A model generated the notes under the pieces. The model was not told the DNA's origin and did no database searches. It worked only from the letters and a program-made list of their open reading frames with translations. 64,000 nucleotides of DNA, from assembly GCF_027579695.1 (NCBI RefSeq), contig NC_083578.1, forward strand, positions 3,363,960 to 3,427,959, read 5' to 3'. Every line of letters starts with the position of its first letter. Position 1 is the first letter of the stretch. Shown one piece after another: positions 1 through 11,093 of the stretch. Both the position numbers and the translations under genes were made by a program. The stretch is from Neoarius graeffei. Taxonomy: Eukaryota; Chordata; Actinopteri; Siluriformes; Ariidae.

Positions 1-56
1 GTTTTGTGTATAAGCCTATAGATTGACTCTTCATAGAAACTGCAGCACGCAAGCGG

Positions 57-90
57 TTTTTTTTTTTTTTTTTGGGGGGGGGGGGGGGGG
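57..90. repeat. T17-G17 homopolymer junction
   Basis: Seventeen T are followed directly by seventeen G. A shorter version in the opposite orientation (C10 then A13) occurs at 9600-9622. It may be a mononucleotide satellite or an assembly error; no gene is associated. Confidence 0.9.
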
Positions 91-1837
91 ATTACACCGC
101 TAGTGCGTACCTTACAGTTCAACCCTGCAGGCGCCCCTGCCAGACGGGGTGGTCCGACACTTTGCACATCTCCATTACGAATGCATGTAATAAGGATCAG
201 AGATCGGTTTAGTTTTCCCAAATAGCGGTAGTCCAGTCAAGTGTTTGCCCCCTTAGAAGCCCCACAGAGACAACAGACACACAAGAGGGAGACAAAGGGA
301 AGGGAAACAAAAGGGAGAGAGGTGAGGGAAGGGTCTGTCCAGCAGGGACTGTGACACGTCGGCCCTGAGTGTTGTTCAGATGTCATTAAAGATCTGGCCA
401 AATATCTTTAAAAGACCTCGATGACTTGTGCAACCATAAAAGTCAGATTGATCAAGACACCAGTGACTGGTTAAGTGCCTTGCTAGAATCTTGGTGGCAA
501 TATTATTGAGAAATTTTGTTCTGTTGGTTTTAATAGTATTCTGCGGTATCATCTTGTTGGCCTACATTATGAGTTGCTGTTGCAACTACGTACCATCTTA
601 ATGACTATTTCATCTTCTCACACTTCCTGTATATGTGATGTCTTACATTTACATTCATGCCTTGTACTAAAGGTTGAACACGATGACCTATCCTTATTTA
701 CTGATTGCAGTTTCATTTAAGATGGTTACGCTTGCTAGAATGAACACTTTAAGATGTGTTCAAAAAAGCAGGATTGTGAGATGTTTTAATTTTTTATTTG
801 ATTCTGTTTATTTCAGGTTCCTTGTTTCCTTATTTATTTGATTATGTTCATTTTGCATTACACAAATAAATAAATATGATCATGGTGACTTGGATATTAT
901 CACTCTGTGACATGTAAACAAGTTAATCTCGGAATCGGACGATGACCTTGGTGTGTGAAGAAATGCTAAGGCGCCCTGCTATCTTGTTTGGTCTATCTGA
1001 TTGTGAACATAGGAACTGAAGATGTTTGTATTTATGTTTGTGTTTCTAGAGACACGGCAAACTGGGCTTGACCAGACCTGACCAAATCTGACCAGATAGC
1101 GAACCAACTCCGGAGACACAGATGGCATCAATGATCAGACCGTTATTGCATTGATTATTCCATCATAAAATATATTTCTCAGGGTGCTTTTTGCATCCTA
1201 CCAAAGATTATACATATTTCTGTACGTAATACACATCAGAGAAGTTTATGTGAAAACAGTTAACTGAAGAAAGGAGTTGTTGGTTTGTGTGATAGGTTTT
1301 TAGTGATGTTTGCTATATTTTTAAAGTATGATATAAAAATTAAAATTAAATTAAAATCTCAGCTGAATGAAATAAATATCAGATTGGCACCAATTATGGC
1401 TGATGCCAATTGTGTTTTTTCTTTTCATTTTTTTGTTGAATTGATTGCTGTTGAATGTCTATGACAAGGCGATAACTATAAACATTCTTCACTAAAACAG
1501 AAAGCTTCACCTGAATATTCATATTTCTTGTGTCTTGTGAACCCTTTTCACGCTGGAAAATTTGCAACAACACGAGTTGTGAATGTTATGAACATATTCT
1601 CCTTATCAAAACATTGACCTTTGGCAGTAATTATCTTATCTTTTGTATGTTTTAAAGAACATGTTTTTAAATCTACAAAACAAGTCCCTTTAAAATTTAT
1701 AGTTGCTCTAGAAATAAGTTAGTAATAAGAAATAAGTTAACCCCATGAATGAGCTGTTACGATAGATACTACTGTCATCTACTGGACAACTGTCAGAGCT
1801 GCGGTTGTAGAAAATTAACACCAAATTAATTTGTGCT
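91..1837. other. AT-rich stretch without recognisable gene
   Basis: I see no open frame with recognisable protein similarity, no RNA gene and no clear terminal repeats. The sequence is mostly AT-rich with many stops on both strands. It could be old repeat sequence or ordinary intergenic DNA. Confidence 0.5.
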
Positions 1838-2723
1838 ATTAGATATTATTCTATCCACATTCACTGGATATGAGCAATCACGTGCTCTGATTGGCTACTC
1901 TACTACTAGGATATCAGCTCATATCTTCATCATCAGCAGCTGTCCATCGCTAGCGATGATGGCTGCTTCATTAGGATGCACAGAAACACAGATGGGCCAC
2001 GAGGCCCACACCAGAGAGCACCAGACTTGTTCTCTTCTCCTAATGAAGCGCCTTGCACAGTAAGGTAAGACAAGCGATGTCGTCATGCCGCCATCGTGTT
2101 GTCTTTCTGGATCTCCAGACCCGATGCCAAGTGGTGCACAAAAGTGCCACAGACCTGACGGCATGGAAGTTTCCCTACAGTGACAACTGACTTGCTGAGC
2201 GATGCCATCCATTGGCCATTTGAGTGGCTCTTCCGCATGTCATCTGATGGTGTGCCATTGACCCTGTTGGGTTCATCTGCCACATTGCGTCCTGCTGCCA
2301 GCGCCTTATTGGTGATGTACTATTTAACCCATAGCTGGAGCCCAGGCAGGTGCTACCACTCCGGGTCAGAGCGGACCTGGGAGCGATGGTGATTAAGGGG
2401 TAACTCCACTTTCCCCAATACTCAAGTCCTCCCGGACCTGAGACTCACCACCGGTTGCAGTTTAAAGTCATACTCAAAATTAAAAGCTAAAAGCTCATAT
2501 ACCATGAGTAGAGAAAAACAAAATGGCGGAGTGTGTTGCTGAACCAACTGAGGACGAAATAAAAACTTGACTTAAAAATAACTCCCCCAAAAATACAAAA
2601 AAAAGCAACAAAACATGCTGAACCAACCGAGGATGATAGCATAATATTATTTGATAATAAGAATGTATCTCTTTAATTTTTCAAGAGTTATTATCGCTTT
2701 TTTCACAACTTTTGACTGTCTTT
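1838..2723 (+). mobile_element. Non-autonomous element with KIAA1958-like first exon, interrupted copy
   Basis: The left end (attctatccacattcactgg at about 1849) matches the terminus of better copies at 42028-42510, 56898-58013 and 60181-60862. After a 567-bp insertion the element resumes with the same start-codon region, an ATG near 2524 followed by a degraded version of the acidic TEDEIKTLLENK frame. That frame here has premature stops. The right part appears to be cut by the hAT-like element beginning at 2724. The family assignment rests on comparison among copies within this window. Confidence 0.6.
1925..2491. mobile_element. 567-bp retroposon-like insertion with 9-bp target duplication
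   Basis: AGCTCATAT is present at 1916-1924 and again at 2492-2500, exactly flanking this block. The block interrupts sequence that is continuous in other copies of the host repeat. Its right end is A-rich (aaaattaaaagctaaa), as expected of a LINE-mobilised sequence in plus orientation. The interior has no recognisable coding domain and I cannot name the family. Confidence 0.65.
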
Positions 2724-3708
2724 CAGTGACGTGCGGTCAGGGGTGGCAGGTGAGGCAGGGCCTCACCGGTCATCATCCAGCCATCATGAGACGTAATGAA
2801 TGTAAATAATGATAACAATAAAGATTTGTCCAATCATCTGTGCTATATATGCCATTTCTGTATGATTCAAATAATTTCAATCATTTTTGCGATCAAAATC
2901 GCCATATTTGCCTATTTCCTATTCAATTGCAGCGAATATGCAGCGACGTGAGGCAGCACCAAGCCGTGCCTCATGTCCGATTGCGCAATCCCTTGTTAAC
3001 TGGGTTGAGCGCGTGCCTTTTGCTTACTCTGTGTATGCTACCAACGTAATGCTGTATTAAAATGTTTTTTATACATTGTAGACATGTGTATAATCTGTCC
3101 TCACTTTCCTTATAATATGTAATGTTTTCTACGTATGTGTATCACTTATTTAGTGTTAACAATTTGACATAAAGCCGCACTGAAAAGACATGAGGTGAGG
3201 CAGGCAGTAGCTCTGCCGCAGTGCAGAGGGCGTACGTGAGCTCAGTTATTCTTGTTTGGTGGTTGCTTCTTCTCTACGTCGTCACGTAAAGTTTAATTTG
3301 GACTGTTGTTGGCTTGTTCCGATTGACTGCAACAAATTAATGTAGGATGTAATAGCTCAACTGAAAGGTTTCTCGAAGTTGGACTTTCAAGGAAAACGGG
3401 ACGTGATAAAGAAAGGATGGCCGACGCCGGAGCTAAAGGAATTACTTCAAAGGACTGGGCAGAAGATAACCCGATCGTTTCAAAGTGAGTGGTACAACCG
3501 AAAAGATTGGCTGTGTGGCTATGCTACAAGAAACCGCCTTTTCTGTTATCCCTGTCTCTTGTTCTCAGCCAGTGACAATGTCTGGACTAACATGGGATTT
3601 TGTGACTTAAAAAACCTACCAAGAAGCCTCCTGAAACATGAATGCTCAGCTACTCACATTCAAAGCCAAATTGCTTTAAAAAATTTTACAAGTAACTTTA
3701 CAAGTAAA
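2724..3708 (+). mobile_element. hAT-like transposon, 5' part
   Basis: The block starts with CAGTGACGTGCGGTCAGG, a hAT-type terminus, and carries a coding segment with a TTF-type zinc-finger domain. No matching 3' terminus was found, so it is probably truncated. It inserted into an older element whose sequence stops at 2723. Confidence 0.55.
3379..3708 (+). pseudogene. hAT transposase N-terminal (TTF-type zinc finger) fragment
   Basis: The frame reads as the N-terminal DNA-binding region of ZMYM/TTF-type hAT transposase-like proteins. Visible motifs are SFQSEWYNRKDWLCG, NRLFCYPCLLF, GFCDLKNLPRSLLKHE and SATHIQSQIAL, with the Cys/His spacing typical of that domain. There is no ATG at the left end. 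A GT donor (gtaaga) follows at 3709, so this is probably one exon of a split transposase gene. Downstream is a (GT)n tract and no catalytic core, so the gene is broken. Confidence 0.7.
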
Positions 3709-3727
3709 GGTAAGACCAGTGTAGAAT

Positions 3728-3730
<3 letters not shown>

Positions 3731-3762
<32 letters not shown>
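3731..3762. repeat. (GT)n microsatellite
   Basis: About sixteen GT dinucleotides. Long Cys/Val or His/Thr open frames across it are artefacts of the repeat. Confidence 0.95.
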
Positions 3763-3769
<7 letters not shown>

Positions 3770-4310
3770 CATCCGTCGTGATGCTGTGCCTTGCGATGGA
3801 TGTATGTGGCACCGGCCGTGGTGCTGTGTGGCCTGTTCTGTCTGTAGCACCATGGTTTGTGTGTTTTTTGTCTGTGGCATCCGCCGTGGTGCTGTGTGGT
3901 TTGTTCTGTGTATGGTACCCGCTGTGTGGCCTGTGTGGTCCGCATTGATATCTGAGCTCCGTATCAATGCGCTGTCGAAGCGCGCAGAAGGTGTTAGTAT
4001 GCCTGTCATTATAGTGCGGACTTTCCATAGCATAGAAAATCGCTACGTTTCAATTTGTGTAACTGAACTTGTTTCATGTCACTGGTCATATAAACCTATG
4101 CAAACAGGAAAAACGTGGAAGAGTTTGGTCGCATCTAACTACAGCCCCAAAAAATACCATTGGCCATGCTGAGCCTAGCTACATTGCTAACAGGAGTGAC
4201 AGCGCGTCTGACTGACTGGGAGGTCGCGCAAAGCTCGGAGAGGTACGGAGCAGCTCGTCTCAATTCAGATAAGAGCATATTTCATTATGGAAGTACGGTG
4301 GACTGTTCCT

Positions 4311-4709
4311 TTAATGTTCACAATGTTCAAACATCGGAATGGGAAAAATGTTTGAGTATTTCAGAAGCTGCTGATCTCCTGGGGTTTTCACACACAACAG
4401 TCTCTAGAGTTTACACAGAATGGTGCAGAAAACAAAAAACACTGAGTGAGTGAGCGACAGTTCTGTGGGTGGAAACAAATGCCTTGTTGATAAGAGAGGG
4501 TCAGAGGGAAATGGACAGATTGGTTCAAGATTTTTTTGCCAGAAAGGATATAGTAACTCATACGGTAATCACTCTTTACAACCGTGGTGAGCAGAAAAGC
4601 ATCTCAGCATGCAACAGCAGAACAGAAGAACACATTGGGTTCCACTCCTGCAGCCAAGAACAGGAATCTTAGACTCAACAAGAAGTTCCTATTAAAGTGG
4701 CCAGGGAGT
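4311..4709 (+). mobile_element. Degraded Tc1-like fragment
   Basis: This matches, in opposite orientation, the element at 61751-62328. Shared features are the helix-turn-helix-like frame ISEAADLLGFSHTTVSRVY (about 4355-4415), the terminal motif attaaagtggcc, and a stretch reading like the C-terminal part of a small transposase. Stops break the frame. The left end is missing or unrecognisable. Confidence 0.6.
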
Positions 4710-5430
4710 GCGTTTCACAATTTATATTGTTGATTTGTAAAATATTTCAATGGGAATGTCAGTGGTTACTACTTTCTTTTTTCTGATGTCATTCAGCAAA
4801 CGAGTATAACAATTTTATTCTTATGAATTTTGAACATTACCAAATGTAATGGCACCAACAAGCTCAGTGTTATTCATTTGCTTTTTGTGATCTAGCTCTT
4901 TAGTTGTGATTTTATTTCTTTTTTGTAACCTTATTTGTCAGAGCTGCTGTTGAGCACCTTGTCTGTCTAAAAACTAAAATCCATGTATTTATCTTTATTT
5001 AGTTTCTCTGTATTTGCTGCTTTTCTCCACAGGATGGCAGAGTTTGTAGAACTCAAAACTTCCCCCTTATTTATCTGTCTTTGAAAACTGATGAACAAGT
5101 AAAATGACAATGCATATATAAAATATATAAATACATTCTCTATTGATCGTTATTTTCACCTGGGACTTATTTTATCATCTCACCCTATGTATATACACTA
5201 TTCTGTTTATGGTCTCGTTCTGTGCTTCTATACTGCTTACTCATTGATTAATCAATTGTAGTATCTAATATTATATAATCTGGTTTAGTAATAAGTAAGG
5301 AATAGAATGATGGTGTGAGGACACAGTGTTACTGTTACCAGATGTATTATTTTCCTATAACAACAACTGTTTCATTACGAAAAACACATGCTACTTTTTA
5401 TGCAGTTGTAGCTACATTTTATATTTTGGG
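4710..5430. other. No feature recognised
   Basis: AT-rich sequence without recognisable coding, RNA or terminal-repeat structure. Confidence 0.5.
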
Positions 5431-5616
5431 GAAGCCATGGTCTAATGGTTAAAGACATGGCTTTGGGACCAAAAGGTCGCTGGTTTTATTCCCTGGACCA
5501 GCTGGAATGGCTGAAATGCCCTTGAGCATGGCATCTAACCCACTCCTGCTCCCCAGCCTGTTCTGGATATGTTGTACATTGCTCTGGATAAGAGCAAATG
5601 CCAGTAATGTAATGTC
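5431..5616 (+). mobile_element. tRNA-derived SINE with V-SINE/CR1-type tail (copy 1)
   Basis: The head (gaagccatggtctaatggtt) resembles a tRNA A box and the middle (gctggttttattccctgg) a degenerate B box. The tail (ctctggataagagcaaatgc then gtaatgtaatgt) is the conserved 3' end of V-SINE/CR1-type retroposons. Similar copies lie at 5685, 6455, 8625, 25741 and 54395. Confidence 0.75.
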
Positions 5617-5684
5617 TGATAAACAAGTTGTTACTTATGTTATAGCAGCTATAAACAGTCAGTATAAACAAGTTATGTCTTGTG

Positions 5685-5870
5685 GTGGAAGCCATAGCCT
5701 AATGGTTAAAGAAGCAGCTTTAGGACCAAAAGGTTTGATTCCCCGGACCAGCAGGTATGGCTGAAGTGCCCTTGAGCAAGGCATCTAATCCACTACTGCT
5801 CCCCAGGCTGCTCTGGGTACGTTGTATGTCGATCTGGATAACAGCGTCTGCTAAATGCCAGTAACATACA
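5685..5870 (+). mobile_element. tRNA-derived SINE with V-SINE/CR1-type tail (copy 2)
   Basis: Same head, middle and tail as the copy 250 bp upstream, and better conserved (ggtttgattccccggacc B-box region; gcgtctgctaaatgcc tail). Same orientation. Confidence 0.75.
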
Positions 5871-5994
5871 TCTTTAATATGTTCTTTCAAACAGCCAATC
5901 ATTGTTTGTACACAGACACACTTCTTTCTTCTAGTTCCTGGTAATATTTACAGTAATAGGGCAGTGGTAGCTCAGTGGTTAAGAGGTTGGATTA

Positions 5995-6245
5995 CTGCTT
6001 GAATTGACTAGCAAGTTGGTCTAGTGATCAGTGTGTCTGCCTTTCGACCAGAGATCATGAGTTCTACCCAAGGTTGGGTCATACCAGAGACCAGATGTGA
6101 GTAGGGTGTCAAACTCTCGTGGTTACCAGAGGACCAGCTCCCCACTGTAACCCTAGCTATATAATAGGCGAGAGGTCGAAGGGCTATAGAAACCTGTTCC
6201 TTAGAGCCTGGTTACTACTGAGAATATGAGGTGCTGGCATGGGAA
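5995..6245 (+). mobile_element. tRNA/5S-type SINE, degenerate copy
   Basis: The tRNA-like head (agcaagttggtctagtgatc) and the body (ggttgggtcataccagagac, gttaccagaggacc) match the fuller copy at 18146-18462. The 5S-like 3' segment survives only as gcctggttactactga followed by ggtgctggcatggg. Confidence 0.6.
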
Positions 6246-6454
6246 GGACTTTGTCTGCTTGAAAGGTCATGAGTTCAAACCCCAGTGTTGCCACTGTTGG
6301 GCCCTTGACTGTTGAGTTATTCCATTTGTAACCATTTCCTGCATGTATATTTCCCAACCTCTCACCACCACTGCCTCTTTTTTGATAGAATAGCTCATTT
6401 GTGGTGCAGAAACTCCCAATACTTCCAAGCTTCCTGAATACTCTGTACATGGCC

Positions 6455-6645
6455 TCAAGGTTAGAGAAGCAGCTTTGGGACCAAAAGGTCACTGGTTTGA
6501 TTCCCTAGACCAGCAGGAATGGCTGAAGTGCCCTTAAGCAAAGCACCTAACTGTAGGTTGCCCACTGCTGTGGGTGTGTCAGGGTCTTGTTATATGTTGC
6601 TCTGGATAAGAGCATCTGCTAAATGCCTGGAATGCAATGTACTGA
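6455..6645 (+). mobile_element. tRNA-derived SINE with V-SINE/CR1-type tail (copy 3)
   Basis: It begins within ggcctcaaggttagagaag and ends with ggataagagcatctgctaaatgcc. It shares the middle (caaaaggtcactggtttgat) with the other copies. Confidence 0.75.
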
Positions 6646-6649
6646 TTAA

Positions 6650-7898
6650 ATCAGAATCACTTTTATTGCCAGGTATGTGAACACACATGAGGAATTTGAC
6701 TCCGGTTTTACTTAGCTCTCTTATGGCCCTTTTCCACTACCCTTTTTCAGCTCACTTCAGCTCGCTTCAGCTCACTTCAGCCCGACACGGCTCGCGTTTC
6801 AACTATCTCAGAGCGGCACGACTCAGCTCGCTTCAGCCCTGCTTAGCACCCAAAACTCGCACGGTTTTGGAGTAGGGCTGAAGCGAGCCAAACCGAGCCG
6901 AGTGGGGCTAGGGGCGTGAGGAGACACTCCCCTGTGCACTGATTGGTGAGGAGGAGTGCCCTCACATGCCCACACACGCCCCGCGAGCACGCTGGGATCT
7001 GTAAACACCGTAAACCCGGAAGATGAATAATTACAAATTACGAGAATTTCTGAAGCCTTATGCGCCTTGCCTCATCTATACGCCCTTGCCAGTATCTGTT
7101 GGCGTTGTCGGTGACAACAAGCCACAGCACCAAGACCAGCAACACTAACGACTCCATGTTTATTGTTTACTATCCGGGTCGTGAGACTACCGCTTAAAAG
7201 ATCACTGATGTCACTGTTTGCGCCGCCTAACAACAAAACATGACGTCCACCCACTTTCGCTAACTCCACCCAATGTGTCCACCCACTTCCAGCCAGCACG
7301 GTTCAGCGCGGTTGTAGTCGAAATACAATTCCAACAGCCCCACTCAACTCGACTCAGCCCAACTCAGCACGGCACGGCTCAGCCCAACTCAGCCGCGTTG
7401 GTAGTGGAAAAGCGGCATTTGTACAAACAGATAAAAAAAGCGTAGACAAAAAAAAACAAAACAAAAAGCTATGTACATGTAGAAGGGTAAATATATGTAT
7501 AGACAAGGAGATTATATATATATATAAATATAAATAATATTTTGGTGCAAAATGGTGCATAGTGCAAGGATGACTTAGTAAATATAAATATACAGTGTGC
7601 ACAGAATGACGGTATGAGTGTGCAGATATTTCACAGTTGATGTTAACGATATTTGAGTCCGGTTTTAGCTGTTCATCACAGAGACAGCCTGAGGGAAAAA
7701 AACTGTTCTTGTGTCTGGTTGTTTTTGCATACAGTGATCTGTAGCGTCTCCCAGAGGGGAGAAGTTTAAACAATTTGTGACCAGGGTGTGATGGGTCTGC
7801 AGAGATGTTACCTGCCCGTTTCCTGACTCTGGACAGGTACAGGTCTTGGATGGAGGGCAGGCTGACACCAATAATTTTCTCTGCAGACCTTATTGTCC
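6650..7898 (-). pseudogene. CR1/Rex1-like LINE 3' end
   Basis: The minus strand around 7680-7780 reads FKLLPSGRRYRSLYAK, the same C-terminal motif as NLLPSGRRYRSLRTS at the end of the reverse-transcriptase frame at 21940-21970. Further 5' on the minus strand are degraded frames of the same ORF. The left end near 6650-6690 (cttttattgccaggtatgtg on the plus strand) looks like a LINE 3' UTR terminus. A MITE interrupts the UTR. Only the 3' end is present, which is usual for 5'-truncated LINE copies. Confidence 0.65.
6725..7416. mobile_element. Non-autonomous TIR element, Harbinger-like, within a LINE UTR
   Basis: The ends are inverted repeats (ggcccttttccactac on the left; gtagtggaaaagcggc on the right) followed by GCTCG/GCTGA-rich subterminal repeats. 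On the minus strand an ATG at 7165 opens a frame starting MESLVLLVLVLW and containing NRYWQGRIDEARR. This resembles the start of PIF/Harbinger (HARBI1-type) ORFs in fish, but I assign that only tentatively. The element separates two parts of a LINE 3' end. Confidence 0.6.
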
Positions 7899-8033
7899 AG
7901 CCCTTTGATGACCTGGCGACTTGTCCAGGGTGTACCCCGCCTTTCGCCCGTAGTCAGCTGGGATAGGCTCCAGCTTGCCTGCGACCCTGTAGAACAGGAT
8001 AAAGCAGCTAGAGATAATGAGATGAGATGAGAT
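7899..8033 (+). mobile_element. DANA/Mermaid-like SINE, 3' fragment
   Basis: It carries only the 3' third of the SINE (gatgacctggcgacttgtcc to aatgagatgagatgag). Full-length copies are at 36377, 37941 and 57441. Confidence 0.85.
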
Positions 8034-8624
8034 ATATATTTTTAAATTAGCTCTTGTTTTAATTTATATATTGTCAAATAAAACACTACTGGGTCAGGGT
8101 AGACCAACAGCAAGTAACTGATGTGTATTAATTATGAAATTCATTTGAACACAATAAAATACCAGAGACAAAAGCTTTATCTTGTGATGGTTGTAAATAT
8201 AATTTAATGAGAATGTTAATGAAATACAATAAATTGTAATCTTTTGCTCAGTTCATCTTGTTCTTGAGGATGGTTTATAAATACAGTGTTTCCTGTGGTG
8301 CCAAACATGATAGTCATAACAGCAGAAGAAGAGGAGCAAGATGACCATAAATACAATTAGAATTTCATATCTTCATATTTGTAATGTTTTATATTTTTGT
8401 TCTGTGACAAAGATAAATTAAGATAGGAGCCACATTTCTTTTATCAGAGGTTAATCTGGAGCAAAACCATAATAATGTGAAGAAAAACAAAGCAGTTCAA
8501 ATTAGTCTAGTTCATCAGAGCTCTTAGAAGATCCTGAAGCATCAAAGTGGATTAGAAATATACATCAGAAATATAAATCCCAAAACAAAATGCATTTTAG
8601 TCAAAAAGAGGATTTCATATAATA
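8034..8624. other. No feature recognised
   Basis: AT-rich sequence. No recognisable gene or complete repeat. Confidence 0.5.
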
Positions 8625-8817
8625 AGCCATGGCCTCATGGTTAGAAAAGTGGCTTTGAGACCTAAAGGTTACTGGTTTTATTCCCTGGAGCAGCAGGAAT
8701 GGCTGAAGTACCCTTGAGCAAGGCACCAAACCCCCACCTGCTCCCCAGGCTGCTCTGGGTATGTTGTACATCACTCTGGATAAGAGCATCTGCTAAACAC
8801 CATTAATGTAATGTAAC
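8625..8817 (+). mobile_element. tRNA-derived SINE with V-SINE/CR1-type tail (copy 4)
   Basis: Same head (aagccatggcctcatggtt), middle (aaaggttactggttttattc) and tail (ggataagagcatctgctaaa) as the copies at 5431-6645. Confidence 0.75.
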
Positions 8818-9041
8818 AATAAGTGTTTCTGTACATTTACCAATATACTTTATTACCAAATTGTGATTAGTCACCTGTTTCAAATCACATCATTATTACC
8901 CTTAAATTTCCCACATCCCAACTTTTCTGGAATGTGTTGCAGACCTGAAATGTAGGAATGGATGTATATCCAGCTTTAAATAGGCACACATCACCCTTCT
9001 GCTGAAAAAAAGCCACTCTAGAGCCCTCTGTCATCCAGAAC

Positions 9042-10377
9042 CAGGGCTTTGAACCAGAATTTTTTTCCTATTGGTTCGTTCCGAACACAAACGGAATTTT
9101 AACGTTTCCGGTTTTGGGTTCCACCATTAAATAGACGTTCCCGAACCGGTTAGAACAAAAAAATTTCGTTCCCGGAACGGTTAATTATGTTCCCTGTCAG
9201 CTGTTTAACAAATGGCTATAAAATTATGTCTCTGTCTCATCCAGCTTAAGCCAAATGTAGGCTAATTCTATTACAACCTTCATTAAATAAGACAAGAAAT
9301 AATTCAAAACAATTATTTCAAATGTTGGCGATTTGGATTCTCAGTATGTCTTCCCATCTACACAAATAGAAAAAGTGCCAAAAATGAAAGATAATTCGTT
9401 TAGTGTGTTACCAAAGGCTAGTCAGGCCCTATAGAGGGCTACCGCATGACGTCACCGCGCTGAGAGATTTTGTTAGGCACCATATTGGAAGACCAAGTAC
9501 ACATCTATGCAAGTACATACATACATAAAACAAACTACACCTGAAATGTAGCCAGGGCCGGTTCTGCCCTAATCTGGACCCGGGTGCAACATCGCGCAAC
9601 CCCCCCCCCAAAAAAAAAAAAACCACCAGTCTAAATCAGGACAACCATCACATAACTATAAACATTTTATATCAACTATTTTAACTAAATGGGCTATAAT
9701 AAATAAGCCTGCAGGCAGCCATGGCGGGCTGCCTCAGAAAAGTAATCATTCAATGACAAGTGAAAGCCTGCAGCCACGGCGGGCTGCCTTAAAAAGTAAC
9801 CATTTGTCCTACCTTAAAACTCGTTTTGCATTTTCTGCCTCCTTTTTTGTATTTTCGACCCTCCATTTATTTTCTTTCCTTTTCTGAAAACCCGATTTGT
9901 GTCCAGACATTTTGTTCTGCTGCCAACGAACTAACTCGTCAGGTCTCGTCTCTCGAGCCTGCGATGATTCCCGTGGGAAGGGCAATAATTGATACATTTT
10001 TACAAACAGCCAATAGGGAGGTTGCAACGTTCAGGCTCTTCTTTGCTCAGACACTCAGTAATGCACTTACTCACTTATCACGTGGAGACGTGATAGTAGT
10101 CCACCTTCCCGCTCTCTCCATTCAGTCAGCGAACGTCACACAGGAAGTGAACCCCAGCGGGTCATAGAAACTTGCGCAGGAGAAGAATGACTTTTTTATT
10201 TGTAGGCTATGGAAACTTTGAGGAACGAAATAAAAACCGGTATTAACCAGTTACCATTATTTTTAATAAGCGTTTCTGTTCCGGAACATAAAAAATAAAG
10301 TTTCTGGCTTCGTTTCTGTTCCATGTGAAATAGAAAAAGTTCCCGGTTTTCGTTCCTTGAACCAGTTCAAAGCCCTG
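9042..10377 (-). mobile_element. hAT transposon, 1336 bp, non-autonomous
   Basis: Termini are CAGGGCTTTGAAC and the inverted GTTCAAAGCCCTG. The 8-bp duplication TCCAGAAC sits at 9034-9041 and 10378-10385. The subterminal regions are full of inverted gttcc/ggaac motifs. Only the first exon of a transposase-like gene remains inside, on the minus strand. The insertion splits the L2-like LINE at an Ile-Gln-Asn-Tyr stretch. Confidence 0.85.
9813..9910 (-). pseudogene. hAT transposase first exon (isolated)
   Basis: The frame opens with MSGHKSGFQKRKENK and is rich in Lys, Glu and Arg, like the N-terminus of many hAT/ZMYM1-type transposases. It ends in AAG followed by a GTAGGA donor at 9812-9807. 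No downstream exon is present inside the element, so it cannot encode a transposase. Confidence 0.55.
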
Positions 10378-10600
10378 TCCAGAACTACCATCCAGCTTCT
10401 CTTCTCCCCTTCATTTCAAAGACGCTTGAATGCACTGTTGCTAATCAACTCTCCTCTTTTCTCTCTCTCTCAGAACAACCTCTTGGATCCTCACCAGTCT
10501 GGCTTCCAAGCCAGACACTCAACCAAGACTGCGCTTCTCTGTCAGTGAGGCACTTCATGAAGCACATGTCACCTTCTCTTCTGTCCTGATTCTTCTAGAC

Positions 10601-10857
10601 CAGGGGTGCCCAAACTGATCCATAAAGGGCCATGTGGCTGCAGGTTTTCATTCCAGCCATACAGCAGCACACCTGATTTGGCTTATTCAATCAACTGACA
10701 CACCCACCCTTTAATCAAGGGTGGGTGTGGCTGCAAGTATTTGACTGTGTGAAAACAGTTCAGTTGATTGAATGAGCCAAGTCAGGTGTGCTGCTGCATG
10801 GCTGGAATGAAAACCTGCAGCCACACGGCCCTTTATGGATCAGTTTGGACACCCCTG
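10601..10857. mobile_element. Palindromic hAT MITE, 257 bp
   Basis: Near-perfect palindrome. The ends are CAGGGGTGCCCAAACTGATC and its inverted counterpart, flanked by the exact 8-bp duplication TTCTAGAC (10593-10600 and 10858-10865). It lies between LILLD and LSVAFD of the L2-like LINE. No coding capacity. Confidence 0.92.
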
Positions 10858-11093
10858 TTCTAGACCTTTCTGTTGCATTTGACACCATTGATCACACCAT
10901 CCTCCTGTCACCCCTATCAGCACTGGGGATCTATGGGACAGACCTGGATTGGTTCTAGTCCTAACTCTCCGGTCACTCCTTCCAGGTTACCTGGGCTGAT
11001 ATCACTTATAACTGGTGTCCCCCAAAGTTCAGTCCATGGTCTGCTTCTTTTCTCCCTCTACACTTAGCTTGCCATTCATGATAGAGACTAAGG

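Noticed and set aside
3660..4172. Overlapping Cys/Val- and His/Thr-rich frames
   Set aside because: They are driven by the (GT)n microsatellite and lack conserved motifs.
5431..6645. Possible tRNA genes
   Set aside because: A- and B-box-like words occur, but there is no full cloverleaf or discriminator end, and each lies in a repeated SINE with a retroposon tail.
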